This document shows, in pieces, positions 1-7,941 of a stretch of 23,593 nt of DNA; positions within the stretch are counted from its first letter, which is position 1; every line of letters begins with the position of its first letter. Both the position numbers and the translations under genes were made by a program. The notes beneath the pieces were generated by a model. It searched no databases. It saw only the letters and a list, made by a program, of their open reading frames with translations, and was not told the origin of the DNA. Origin of the DNA: an uncultured Collinsella sp. (GTDB taxonomy: Bacteria; Actinomycetota; Coriobacteriia; Coriobacteriales; Coriobacteriaceae); NCBI GenBank assembly GCA_958407085.1, contig CATYHY010000005.1, positions 1-23,593 on the forward strand, written 5' to 3'.

Positions 1-500
1 AGCGTCATTACGACGCTCGACACAATGTTCCCGCGTGGATTTTGGTCGATGGACGCGAGCGCCAGAGCGATGACGGTGAGCCGAGCCGCACGAGCGGGAT
101 GCCGACGCTCGAGGTGCTGCGCGGCGCAGAGCTCAAAAATGTTTGCTGCGTGGTGACGCGCTATTTTGGCGGCACGCTGTTGGGGCCTGGTGGATTGGTG
201 CGCGCCTATACCGCGGCGACGCAGGCGGGGGTGGCGGCTGCTCGGGAGGCTGGTCAGATCGTCGAGATGACCAGTGTCGTGCCTATTGACGTGCATGTGG
301 CCTATTCGCGGTATGAGCAGGTGCTTCGTTTGGCGCAGGATTCAGGTGCCAAGGTTTCGGATACCGATTACGCGGATGCCGTGACGATTCATTTGGTGTT
401 TAAGGCGGGGGAGCAGGAACCGTTTTGCTCTAAGATACGCGAGCTCATGGCAGGGCGCGAGGAGATTGAGGTCGGCGCTCCCGAATTTGCCGAGTTCTAA
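1..500 (+). CDS. yigZ: YigZ/IMPACT family protein, 3' part (5' end outside window)
   Basis: The reading frame is open from the first bases of the window (codons begin at base 3), so the N-terminus is cut off by the window edge and not by mutation. The visible part starts inside the IMPACT (UPF0029) domain: an R-H-Y-D-A-R-H-N stretch, then SDDGEP and VVTRYFGG..LGPGGLVRAY, which are the family hallmarks. It continues into a C-terminal DUF1949-like ferredoxin-fold domain (last ~75 residues). The family is linked to translation control or RNA binding, but its bacterial role is not settled. An internal TTG at 42 is not the start, because conserved sequence precedes it. The gene ends just before a strong inverted repeat shared with the convergent gene. 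Confidence 0.9.
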   Translation, partial: RHYDARHNVPAWILVDGRERQSDDGEPSRTSGMPTLEVLRGAELKNVCCVVTRYFGGTLLGPGGLVRAYTAATQAGVAAAREAGQIVEMTSVVPIDVHVAYSRYEQVLRLAQDSGAKVSDTDYADAVTIHLVFKAGEQEPFCSKIRELMAGREEIEVGAPEFAEF

Positions 501-503
501 CGG

Positions 504-550
504 CGACGGCCGGCGTGCTTTAGGATTGATTCCAAGCGCGCCGGCCGTCG
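504..550. terminator. Bidirectional terminator-like hairpin between convergent genes
   Basis: A 17-bp inverted repeat (504-520 with 534-550, one G:U pair) lies four bases after the yigZ stop and 17 bases from the stop of the convergent gene. It is very GC-rich with a 13-nt loop. The following T-tract is weak, so termination in either direction is inferred from stem and position. Confidence 0.6.
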
Positions 551-567
551 ATTTATGTTGCCGCCGT

Positions 568-1014
568 TTACTCGGCGAGCTGCTTTAGCACATCGCGGGC
601 GATCTCGACGGCATCGTCGATGCAGCCGGGGCAGCTGCGGAGCGGACCCTTGTCCGATCCGATGCCCTTGAGCGTGCCACAGACGGTCGTCGTGTTCTTC
701 TCGCCAAAGCGCTTGGCGATTTCGCGCGACAGCTTGTAGGTCTGGCCCTTGGTCTTGGGGTTTTCCATGCCGTCGCTCATTACAAAGCCCATGATGGCCA
801 CGGCGCCCGAGATGGCGCCGCAGGTTTCGGTCATGCCGCCCATGCCGGCGCCAAAGCCCTCGGTGAGCGTAAAGGCGACCTGGGGGTCGAGCCCGACGGC
901 GGGCGCGAGCGTGCAGGCGACGGCCTGGGCGCAGTTAAAGCCACGGGCGTGATATTCGGCAGCTTGAGCCTGACAGGCGGTGATGTCGAGCTGGGCCGTA
1001 TCGATTTGCTTCAT
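568..1014 (-). CDS. C_GCAxxG_C_C family redox protein
   Basis: A 148-residue protein with the cysteine pattern that names the family: GFNCAQAV at residues 26-32 (C28), a glycine-rich GFGAGMGG followed by TCGAISGA (C65), then C112 and a C-P-G-C pair (C128, C131). Members are small, probably metal- or FeS-binding proteins of unknown function, common in anaerobes. The start at 1014 was chosen because AAGGAGA lies about seven bases upstream on the minus strand. A longer in-frame reading up to 1122 has no ribosome binding site and no family similarity. The gene is divergent from the sulfhydrylase gene and convergent with yigZ, so it is probably monocistronic. Confidence 0.82.
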   Translation of the reverse strand: MKQIDTAQLDITACQAQAAEYHARGFNCAQAVACTLAPAVGLDPQVAFTLTEGFGAGMGGMTETCGAISGAVAIMGFVMSDGMENPKTKGQTYKLSREIAKRFGEKNTTTVCGTLKGIGSDKGPLRSCPGCIDDAVEIARDVLKQLAE

Positions 1015-1177
1015 CGTTGTCTCCTTGGTCACGGTGTACCCGCCTATGGTACCCGTGACGGGGCATGTAATCATCGAGAGCTTCATGTATGCCTCGTTTT
1101 TATCTATCGAGCAAATGCCCAAGGCTTGAGATAAATACCCCTGATCAATTTGTCCCTTAACCTACCTTGGGGATGGG

Positions 1178-1206
1178 TTGAGAGGGGTGCGGGGTAGCGG
1201 TATCGT
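1178..1206 (+). promoter_or_regulatory. Candidate promoter of the sulfhydrylase gene
   Basis: TTGAGA (1178-1183) and TATCGT (1201-1206) are separated by 17 bases and lie about 40 bases before the start codon. The hexamers are imperfect. I saw no SAM riboswitch or T-box in the 230-bp divergent region. Confidence 0.35.
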
Positions 1207-1244
1207 GAACCGAATAAAACGTAACCCAGGCAAGGGAGCTAGAT

Positions 1245-2528
1245 ATGAGCGAGCAGACCATCGGTACTACATGTGTTCAGGGCGGCTATCACCCGGGAGA
1301 TGCCGAGCCGCGCCAGGTGCCCATCTACCAGTCCACCACGTGGAAGTACGACACGTCCGAGCACATGGGCAAGCTGTTTGACCTGGAGGAGTCGGGCTAC
1401 TTCTACAGCCGCCTGCAGAACCCCACGTGCGATCTGGTTGCCGCCAAGATTTGCGAGATGGAGGGAGGCACCGCCGCGATGCTCACGAGCTCGGGCATGG
1501 CTGCGAACTTTCTCGCGATCTTTAACGTGGCCGGTGCCGGCGATCATGTGGTCGCGAGCTCTGCCATTTACGGCGGTACCTACAACCTGCTGGCTCATAC
1601 CATGGAGCGCATGGGTCTGACCTGCACGTTCGTCGCCCCCGACTGCACCGATGAGGAGCTCGAGGCAGCCTTTGAGCCCAATACCAAGCTCGTCTTTGGC
1701 GAGACGATTGCCAACCCCGCCCTTGCCGTGCTCGATATTGAGCGCTTTGCCAAGGCCGCACATGACCACGGCGTGCCGCTGATGGTCGACAACACCTTCC
1801 CGACGCCCGTGATGTGCCGTCCCTTTGAGTGGGGCGCCGACATCGTCACGCACTCCACCACCAAGTACATGGATGGACATGCTGCCTACCTGGGCGGCGT
1901 GATCGTCGACCACGGCCAGTTTGACTGGATGGCTCATGCGGACAAGTTCCCGGGTCTTACCACGCCCGATGAGAGCTACCACGGCGTGACCTATGCCGAG
2001 AAGTTTGGTCGCGAGGGTGCCTTCATTACCAAGGCAACCGCTCAGCTCATGCGCGATCTTGGTCCTATGCAGAATCCGCAGGCGGCCTTCTTCCTGAACA
2101 GCTCGCTCGAGAGCCTGCATGTGCGCATGCCGCGTCATTGCGAGAACGGCCTGGCCGTTGCCAAGTTCCTGCAGAGCCATCCCAAGGTGCGCTTCGTGAG
2201 CTATCCGGGCCTGGAGGGCGATAAGTACTATGACCTGGCTCAGAAGTACATGCCCAACGGTACCTGCGGCGTTGTGAGCTTTGGCTTTAACGGTGGTCGC
2301 GCGGCGGCCGAGACCTTTATGAAGAGCCTCAAGCTCGCCCAGATCGCCACGCACGTTGCCGACGCCCGCACTTGCTGCCTGCATCCTGCTAACGCTACGC
2401 ATCGCCAGATGAACGACGAGGAACTCATCGCCTGCGGTATCTCCGCCGACATGGTGCGCCTGTCGTGCGGCCTCGAGGACACGGCCGATCTGATTGCCGA
2501 CCTTGAGCAGGCGCTCGAGCAGTGCTAG
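1245..2528 (+). CDS. metY: O-acetylhomoserine sulfhydrylase-type PLP enzyme (Cys/Met metabolism)
   Basis: A 427-residue fold-type I PLP enzyme of the Cys/Met metabolism family. Visible marks are VPIYQSTTW near the N-terminus, YSRLQNPT, SSGMAAN, the aspartate motif in MVDNTFPTP (180-188) and the PLP lysine in THSTTKYMDGH (K207). The C-terminal stretch HPANATHRQMNDEEL and RLSCGLED also fits. Length and the GGVIVDHGQFDW segment fit O-acetylhomoserine aminocarboxypropyltransferases (MetY), which make homocysteine from O-acetylhomoserine and sulfide. Methionine gamma-lyase or a related lyase cannot be excluded from sequence alone. AAGGGA precedes the ATG by about eight bases. A strong terminator follows, so this looks like a single-gene unit. 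Confidence 0.85.
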   Translation: MSEQTIGTTCVQGGYHPGDAEPRQVPIYQSTTWKYDTSEHMGKLFDLEESGYFYSRLQNPTCDLVAAKICEMEGGTAAMLTSSGMAANFLAIFNVAGAGDHVVASSAIYGGTYNLLAHTMERMGLTCTFVAPDCTDEELEAAFEPNTKLVFGETIANPALAVLDIERFAKAAHDHGVPLMVDNTFPTPVMCRPFEWGADIVTHSTTKYMDGHAAYLGGVIVDHGQFDWMAHADKFPGLTTPDESYHGVTYAEKFGREGAFITKATAQLMRDLGPMQNPQAAFFLNSSLESLHVRMPRHCENGLAVAKFLQSHPKVRFVSYPGLEGDKYYDLAQKYMPNGTCGVVSFGFNGGRAAAETFMKSLKLAQIATHVADARTCCLHPANATHRQMNDEELIACGISADMVRLSCGLEDTADLIADLEQALEQC

Positions 2529-2598
2529 GCTAGCGTTCGCATAAGGCGCCGATGCTGGCAGAAAGCTTCGGCGACCTTTAGTTCCGATTCCGTAGGCG

Positions 2599-2645
2599 GG
2601 ACCCCAATCGCGACTGTTTACAGGCGATTGGGGCCCCGTTTTTGC
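2599..2645 (+). terminator. Rho-independent terminator after metY
   Basis: Stem 2599-2611 pairs with 2624-2636 (GCGATTGGGG side, one mismatch), followed by GTTTTT. It ends about 25 bases before the next gene, which argues against upstream start codons for that gene. Confidence 0.75.
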
Positions 2646-2669
2646 GTTGGGCCACTCGAAAGGATGGAT

Positions 2670-3974
2670 ATGGAGAAAACCGCAGAGCAGCTGCGCCGCG
2701 AGCATATTGCCCTAGAGGGCGACACCCATGGCAAGAACAAGTGGGCGATTCTGTTTACCGTGCTCATCATGACGTTTATGGTGTGTCTGGATTCGACCGT
2801 CGTGACCGTGGCGCTGCCCGTGATGCAAAAGGAGCTGGGCGTGGGCCTCGATCGCATTCAGCTGGTAAGCTCGGTGTATCTGCTTGCGACTTGCGTGGCT
2901 ATGTTGCCGTTTGGCCGTCTGGGCGACGTGCGCGGCAAGGTGAACGTGTTCCAGCTGGGCGTCATCGTCTTTTCGGTCGGTTCGCTGCTGTGCGGCCTTT
3001 CGGCCTCGCTCGAAGTTCTTATTCTGGCACGCATCGTTCAGGGCGTCGGTTGCGCGGCGGCCATGGCCAACAACATGGGTATCATCACCGAGTCGTTTCC
3101 GGCGCGCGAACGAGGCCGTGCCATGGGTATTCTTGCGACCTTTGTGGCCCTCGGCATGATGTGTGGCCCCGTGCTCGGCGGCATGCTGGTGGCAAGCTTT
3201 CCTTGGGAGAGCATCTTCCTCATCAACCTGCCCATTGGCGTCATCTCGTTTATCGTGGGGCTCTACACGCTGCCGCATGTTAAGCCGGAGGCCGGCGAGC
3301 GCCCCATGTCCCTGATCGAGGCCGCTCGTCGCTGCTTTGCAAATTCGGCCTTCACCATCAACCTTGCCTGCATGCTCATCGTGTTCGTTGGTATTGGCGC
3401 ATCTGAGTTTATCCTGCCGTTCTATTTTCAGGACGCCCATGGCTTTGGTTCCGACATTTCCGGATTGCTCTTTTTGGCGCTGCCGATGGTGAATGCCTTT
3501 ATCGGCCCGCTTTCGGGAACGGTTTCGGACCGCGTTGGCTGCGAGGGACCCACGGCGGTCGGTCTAGGCGTGTACGTGTGCGGTCTCTTTGCGGTAAGCA
3601 CGCTCGACGAGCGCTCTTCTATCCCTGTGATCGTGTGCTGCGTTGCGTTTATGTCGTGTGGCACGTCGATTTTCCAGAGCCCCAACAACTCGCTGTATAT
3701 GGGCTCAGCTCCGCGCGAAGCGCTCGGCTTTGCGGGCAGCCTGGGCAGCCTGGCGCGCTACGCCGGCATGGCACTCGGCATTACGGCGGCGTCGCATATC
3801 CTGTATGGGCAGATGAGCGTGGCGATGGGCGAGGCCGTGACCAGTTTTGTTGCAGGCCGTCCGGATGTGTTCCTGTTTGGCTTTCGCTCGGTGTTCTACG
3901 TGCTCATGGCTGTGGCCGCTGTGGGCTTTGCGCTCGCCATAGTGCGTTTGGTGAGGATGCGCGCCCGCCATTAG
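2670..3974 (+). CDS. MFS efflux transporter, DHA2-like (EmrB/QacA type)
   Basis: A 434-residue polytopic membrane protein with about 12 hydrophobic segments after a charged cytoplasmic N-terminus of ~27 residues. TM1 carries the drug-exporter motif LDSTVVTVALP. The loop GRLGDVRGK is MFS motif A, ARIVQGVGCA is motif B and GPVLGGMLV is the antiporter motif C. Substrate is unknown; these proteins usually export drugs or metabolites using the proton gradient. ATG 2670 is preferred over ATG 2664 because the CGAAAGG site fits only the former; an earlier frame start at 2628 lies inside the upstream terminator. Confidence 0.85.
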   Translation: MEKTAEQLRREHIALEGDTHGKNKWAILFTVLIMTFMVCLDSTVVTVALPVMQKELGVGLDRIQLVSSVYLLATCVAMLPFGRLGDVRGKVNVFQLGVIVFSVGSLLCGLSASLEVLILARIVQGVGCAAAMANNMGIITESFPARERGRAMGILATFVALGMMCGPVLGGMLVASFPWESIFLINLPIGVISFIVGLYTLPHVKPEAGERPMSLIEAARRCFANSAFTINLACMLIVFVGIGASEFILPFYFQDAHGFGSDISGLLFLALPMVNAFIGPLSGTVSDRVGCEGPTAVGLGVYVCGLFAVSTLDERSSIPVIVCCVAFMSCGTSIFQSPNNSLYMGSAPREALGFAGSLGSLARYAGMALGITAASHILYGQMSVAMGEAVTSFVAGRPDVFLFGFRSVFYVLMAVAAVGFALAIVRLVRMRARH

Positions 3975-4069
3975 CTTGTGGTGGCAGGCTTGCCAAGAAT
4001 CGGGCTTATCTACTGGTCTTGCAGCTTTATGGTGCGATGCGGCTTGTGGGGCGGGCGGGGGTCGGTCCG

Positions 4070-4078
4070 TGGTAGACT
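4070..4078 (+). promoter_or_regulatory. Extended -10 promoter element of xpt
   Basis: TGG-TAGACT forms an extended -10 about 56 bases before the xpt ATG. No good -35 sits at the right distance. The 5' leader shows no purine-riboswitch core. Confidence 0.35.
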
Positions 4079-4133
4079 ATCGAACAACGTTTATTAATCG
4101 CGCGGTATCGTTGCCGCGAGAAGGGGTTGCGCC

Positions 4134-4712
4134 ATGCAGGAGCTTGAGGATCGTATTCGCCATGACGGCATCGTAAAGGCCGGTAACGTCCTTAAGGTTG
4201 ATGCCTTCCTCAACCACCAGTGCGACGTTGAGCTGTTCGACCACATGGGCGCCGAGTGGGCCCGTCTGTTCAAGGATGTCGAGATCAACAAGATCCTGAC
4301 GATCGAGGCTTCGGGCATTGGCATGGCTTGCATCGCGGCCCAGCATTTTGGCGGCGTGCCGGTTGTCTTTGCCAAGAAGGCGCAGTCCATCAACCTCGAC
4401 GGCGAGCAGTATGCCACGACCATCTACTCCTTTACCAAGCAGAAGGAGTATCCGGTCATCGTTGGCAAGCGTTTCCTGTCCGAGGGCGACAAGGTCCTGA
4501 TCATCGACGACTTCTTGGCCAACGGCTGCGCGCTCGAGGGCCTTATCAAAATCTGCGAGGCTGCGGGCGCCGAGGTTGCCGGCATTGGCATCGCCGTTGA
4601 GAAGGGCTTCCAGGGCGGTGGCGATAAGCTCCGCGAGCGCGGCTTCCGTGTTGAGAGCCTGGCCCGTATCGCCGATATGGACTGCGATACCGGCGAGATC
4701 ACCTTCGCCTAA
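4134..4712 (+). CDS. xpt: Xanthine phosphoribosyltransferase
   Basis: A 192-residue cytoplasmic enzyme that converts xanthine plus PRPP to XMP in purine salvage. It is close in length and sequence to the Bacillus-type Xpt: VLKVDAFLNHQ near the N-terminus, TIEASGIG, the VYSFTKQ-like segment (YSFTKQKEYP), the PRPP-binding loop VLIIDDFLANG (121-131) and RVESLARI near the end. AAGGGG lies seven bases before the ATG. It is transcribed alone, ending in a palindromic terminator, and no purine permease is adjacent. Confidence 0.95.
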   Translation: MQELEDRIRHDGIVKAGNVLKVDAFLNHQCDVELFDHMGAEWARLFKDVEINKILTIEASGIGMACIAAQHFGGVPVVFAKKAQSINLDGEQYATTIYSFTKQKEYPVIVGKRFLSEGDKVLIIDDFLANGCALEGLIKICEAAGAEVAGIGIAVEKGFQGGGDKLRERGFRVESLARIADMDCDTGEITFA

Positions 4713-4739
4713 GCGTGCAACACAAGCGATTGGTATGCG

Positions 4740-4775
4740 ATGTGACAAAGGGACTTTCCCTTTGTCACATTTTTT
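4740..4775 (+). terminator. xpt terminator formed by a 31-bp palindromic repeat (copy 1)
   Basis: Bases 4740-4770 form a near-perfect palindrome (ATGTGACAAAGGG and its complement around ACTTT), followed by a T-run, so it works as an intrinsic terminator. The same 31-bp unit recurs at 16391-16421 with three differences, so this terminator is also a member of a dispersed repeat family. Confidence 0.8.
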
Positions 4776-4793
4776 ATGAGGGGAGGTGTTGAT

Positions 4794-5174
4794 ATGGATG
4801 AGAACAAGATGGGATGGCGCGAGTATGCACGCTATGCCGAGATGTCGGTCGAGGAGTTGGCGCGCGATTGCGAGGTGCAGGTGTTTCGCGCGACAGGTCC
4901 GGGCGGACAGGGCGTGAACACGACGGACTCTGCGGTGCGCATGAAACATGGGCCCACGGGAATTGTCGTGACGGCGCGCGAGAGCCGTAGTCAGTTTCAG
5001 AATCGTGCGAGCTGCCTGCGTAAGCTGAGGGCAGAGCTTGAGCGTCGTGGCCGTCCGCCGCGCCGACGCGTAAAGACCAAGGTGCCTCAGCGCTCTCGCC
5101 AGCGCAGGCTCAATGACAAGCACTTCAACGCCATTAAAAAGGCCAACCGTCGCAAGCCGGGCGGCGACGAATAG
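4794..5174 (+). CDS. Peptide chain release factor-like protein (RF-1 domain, GGQ)
   Basis: A 126-residue protein with only the peptidyl-tRNA hydrolase domain of class I release factors. GPGGQGVNTTDSAVRM (GGQ at 37-39) is the catalytic loop that triggers ester hydrolysis in the ribosome. The codon-recognition domains are missing. The C-terminal 40 residues are very basic (RPPRRRVKTKVPQRSRQRR and following), resembling the tail by which ArfB-type rescue factors enter an empty mRNA channel. A role in rescuing stalled ribosomes is therefore plausible but inferred. GGGGAGG eight bases upstream sets the start at 4794 instead of the earlier in-frame ATG at 4776. Confidence 0.85.
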   Translation: MDENKMGWREYARYAEMSVEELARDCEVQVFRATGPGGQGVNTTDSAVRMKHGPTGIVVTARESRSQFQNRASCLRKLRAELERRGRPPRRRVKTKVPQRSRQRRLNDKHFNAIKKANRRKPGGDE

Positions 5175-5181
5175 CCTCCTT

Positions 5182-5254
5182 ATAAGTTGCGGTGAAATAG
5201 GGACTGTTTTGCGGCTTTAACTGCATAAACAGTCCCTATTTCACCGCAACTTAT
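5182..5254. repeat. 73-bp palindromic repeat, family A, copy 1
   Basis: The core is a perfect 20-bp inverted repeat (5186-5205 with 5231-5250, arm beginning GTTGCGGTGAAATAG) around a 25-nt centre; flanking matches extend the arms to 28 bp. It fills the gap between two convergent genes, with seven bases to the stop on either side. It can form a strong hairpin on either strand and may serve as a bidirectional terminator. Confidence 0.9.
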
Positions 5255-5260
5255 GGGGGG

Positions 5261-6223
5261 TTAGCGGGTTGGGTGCCAGACTTCGAGAACGGCGGGAAGG
5301 ACGTCGACCTCTATGCGCGAGGCGACAACGGGCTCGCCGTCGGCCTGGATGGGGTAGTCGGGCTCCTCCAGGGTGAGCGCGGCATGGCGGCAGCGGCGCA
5401 TACGAACCGGCGGCAACTTGGTATGGTGGCCGTCCTTGGCCGAAAGAAACATAGGCAGGGCAACCGCGCGAGGGACAGGGCCGCATGCGTAGCAGACGTC
5501 GAGCATGCCGTCGCAGGGGTCGGCATCGGGGCAGATGCGATAGCCCGAGCCATACGTGGGGCCCAGCTGAATCGCCATGATGATCGCCCTCACGCGCTCG
5601 GCGGGCGCGCCGTCAAAGCTGGCTGTCATGGGGTAGTTGCGATAGCGCAGGCCAAACTGCTCAAGTCCCGAGAGGGTGTAGAGCGGCGCGCCCGTCAAAC
5701 CGGTCTTTTTGCGCAGCTCGGTGGTGCCAAGGCCGATAGCAGCATCGATGCCGATTGAAAGCGTCTGGTCATAGTACTCAACGGAACATTCGCCGCTACC
5801 GCTTGCGGGGTTCCATGAGCGAATCCGCCCGATGTCCTGACGCTGCAGCTCACAGGTGAGCAGCGCGCCAAAATCCTTGCCGGAGAAATCTTCGATGCCG
5901 AGCGTTTGGGCAAAATCGTTACCGGAGCCCACGGGCAGGACGGCAAGGGCGGGACGGGCGTCCTCATTCTGCGTCATGAGTCCATTGACGACCTCGTGGA
6001 TCACGCCGTCGCCGCCAAGGGCGATAACGGTGCGATAGCCCGTTGCCTGCGCGGCGAGTTCCTTGGCATGTCCCATGCGCTCGGTCAGTACCAGGTCAAA
6101 CTGGGATGCGCGTGCTGTCATGTCCAAAAAGCGTTGCAGGCGCTCGGCAACTTTGCGTGCCGCACCCGACTGGGCGGCTGGGTTGGCGATGATGAGCGTG
6201 CGACCAAAATCAGTTGCGTGCAT
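5261..6223 (-). CDS. Diacylglycerol kinase-like lipid kinase (DagK/YegS family)
   Basis: A 320-residue soluble kinase of the DAGK catalytic superfamily. The N-terminal nucleotide-binding domain has IIANPAAQSG (11-20), the GGDG motif (70-73) in ALGGDGVIHEVVNG, and LPVGSGNDFA (96-105). The second half is the beta-sandwich domain typical of YegS/DgkB proteins. The substrate is a diacylglycerol or related lipid; which one cannot be read here. The start at 6223 is chosen because GGGAG stands seven bases upstream on the minus strand. It lies 86 bases downstream of the CLC gene on the same strand, so the two may be co-transcribed. Confidence 0.85.
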   Translation of the reverse strand: MHATDFGRTLIIANPAAQSGAARKVAERLQRFLDMTARASQFDLVLTERMGHAKELAAQATGYRTVIALGGDGVIHEVVNGLMTQNEDARPALAVLPVGSGNDFAQTLGIEDFSGKDFGALLTCELQRQDIGRIRSWNPASGSGECSVEYYDQTLSIGIDAAIGLGTTELRKKTGLTGAPLYTLSGLEQFGLRYRNYPMTASFDGAPAERVRAIIMAIQLGPTYGSGYRICPDADPCDGMLDVCYACGPVPRAVALPMFLSAKDGHHTKLPPVRMRRCRHAALTLEEPDYPIQADGEPVVASRIEVDVLPAVLEVWHPTR

Positions 6224-6309
6224 GGGGCGACTCCCGGCGTGTGACATGACGGTGCGGTCGCGCTCAGGTCGAATTGCCCCCGATTGTGGCTGCACGGTGA
6301 TTATTAGAT

Positions 6310-7731
6310 CTACTCTATCAGGTCGTTGTGGCGCTCGATAGCCTCCGCTACCGTACCGCCCTCATCCACAATAAGAGAACGGCGCTTGGGTGAGATGATG
6401 CGCTGGGCGGGGTACACGCCGCGGTGTCCGCCGGCGAGATAGCTGATAAAGGCCACGATGACAAAGAACCCGGCGGCCGTGCCGTGGAACAGGTCGATGG
6501 CCATCATGCAGGTGGTGATGGGCACGTTGAGGCCGGCGCAGAACACGCCGAGCATGCCGAGAGCCGCCAGAAAACTGGGGTCGAGCCCGGTAAGGCAACC
6601 GATCCAGCCACCGAGTGCCGCACCGATGCCAAACAGGGGCGTGACCTCGCCGCCTTGGAAGCCCGCGCCCAGGGTAAGCGCTGTGACGACCAACTTGATG
6701 GCTGCGTCCGCCAGGGTGGTGTTGCCTGCAAATCCGGCGCCGGAAAGCCACGTGGAAAGGCCGGCGTAGTCCCAGGCGTCGAGGAGGGCATAGGTGGCCA
6801 AAACCACGAGTGCGCCGATGAGTGCGCGAACAAGGTAATTGGTGATAAAGCGACCGTACAGGCTCTTGACGGTTCGAACCGACCAGGCAAAGAGACGTGC
6901 CGTCAGACCGAAGATGATGGCGCTGATAACAACGATGACAACCGTCCGTGGTGTCATGGTGGGAACGCTGGCGATGACATTCGCTTCGTACTCGGTACCC
7001 AGGGCGAGTGATGTAAAGTAGCCGGTAAACGAGGCGACCAGACAGTAGATGCCCGCGGTGTAGTCGATCTTGCCGATAAAGCACATTTCCATGCCAAAGA
7101 ACGCGCCGGCAAGGGGCGAACCGAATACGGCGCCAAAGGCCGACGAGATTCCGGCGAGCATGAGGTCGTGGTGGTCATGCTTTTTGAGGTGGGCGAGGCT
7201 CGAGATGTTGCTGGCGATGGTGCCGCCAATCTGCACCGCAGCTCCCTCGCGACCGGCCGATCCGCCCGTTAGATGCGTGAGCGTGGAGCAGACGAAGGTG
7301 AGGACGGCCATGCGCATATGGATGAGGCGGGTGCCCAGAGCGGAGTCGATGACCAGGTTGTTGCCGCGCTTGGCGGCGAGACCGTGGTTCTTGTAGACCC
7401 ACGCGGTGGCCATGCCCACGATGGGGAGCAGGGCGTACACCCACGCATGGTGTTCGCGATAATCGGTCGCGATATTCAGCGAGGCCAAAAACGCCCAAGC
7501 GGCAACGCCCATGGCAAGCGAGACGATGACGACGAGTGCGAGCAACTTAGCGCTCGCGAGTAGGTTGCGGGCGTTGCGACGCGTGTCTGCAGCCAAGAGA
7601 TGCTCGGAGCGGGTAAGTTGATGCCTGCCTGCCGTGATGACGTCGTTCAGGGAGAAAAAACCGCCATCGTCGAGCGGCTGGGAATGATCCTGCGCCTCGT
7701 TTGCGCTATCGGGTTTGTCGTTATGAGCCAT
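6310..7731 (-). CDS. CLC-family antiporter, probably fluoride/proton type (CLC-F)
   Basis: A 473-residue CLC membrane protein with a hydrophilic N-terminus of ~60 residues. The external gating glutamate is present in GGSAGREGAAVQ (157-167). Where chloride-type CLCs carry the GSGIP selectivity motif, this has RGNNLVI (122-128). The third region reads GAGFQGGEVTPLFGIGA (356-372) instead of GxFxP. As I recall them, these replacements mark the fluoride-exporting CLC clade, so export of toxic F- in exchange for protons is the likely role. The start follows AGAGGAACG. I see no fluoride riboswitch upstream. A TATAAT (minus strand, 7761-7766) is a possible -10. Confidence 0.8.
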   Translation of the reverse strand: MAHNDKPDSANEAQDHSQPLDDGGFFSLNDVITAGRHQLTRSEHLLAADTRRNARNLLASAKLLALVVIVSLAMGVAAWAFLASLNIATDYREHHAWVYALLPIVGMATAWVYKNHGLAAKRGNNLVIDSALGTRLIHMRMAVLTFVCSTLTHLTGGSAGREGAAVQIGGTIASNISSLAHLKKHDHHDLMLAGISSAFGAVFGSPLAGAFFGMEMCFIGKIDYTAGIYCLVASFTGYFTSLALGTEYEANVIASVPTMTPRTVVIVVISAIIFGLTARLFAWSVRTVKSLYGRFITNYLVRALIGALVVLATYALLDAWDYAGLSTWLSGAGFAGNTTLADAAIKLVVTALTLGAGFQGGEVTPLFGIGAALGGWIGCLTGLDPSFLAALGMLGVFCAGLNVPITTCMMAIDLFHGTAAGFFVIVAFISYLAGGHRGVYPAQRIISPKRRSLIVDEGGTVAEAIERHNDLIE

Positions 7732-7760
7732 ACGTTCCTCTTTTAGGTTGCAACGCAAGC

Positions 7761-7766
7761 ATTATA
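7761..7766 (-). promoter_or_regulatory. Candidate -10 box of the CLC antiporter gene
   Basis: A perfect TATAAT on the minus strand stands 30 bases before the start codon. No clear -35 hexamer lies 16-18 bases upstream. Confidence 0.4.
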
Positions 7767-7941
7767 GAACGCGGTAAACGCGACGAGCTGGTGGGTTGGT
7801 TTCCATTCTGTTTCGCTGCTTGTGGCCGACAGGTGTATTTGCGGGTACAGGCAAAGTCGCGGTCGCGCGTCGGGGGATTATACTGAGACAAGCATAAAGA
7901 ATCGGCGCCCCTGTTGTGCGCCGTGGCATTAAGAGGTGCAT

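Noticed and set aside
2628..2669. Earlier start of the MFS gene
   Set aside because: It lies inside the metY terminator, while a good ribosome site fits ATG 2670.
1239..2705. A 488-codon open frame on the minus strand opposite metY
   Set aside because: It is a shadow of metY codon bias, crosses a terminator and resembles no protein family.
3975..4133. Purine riboswitch upstream of xpt
   Set aside because: The conserved three-way-junction core sequences are not visible in the leader.
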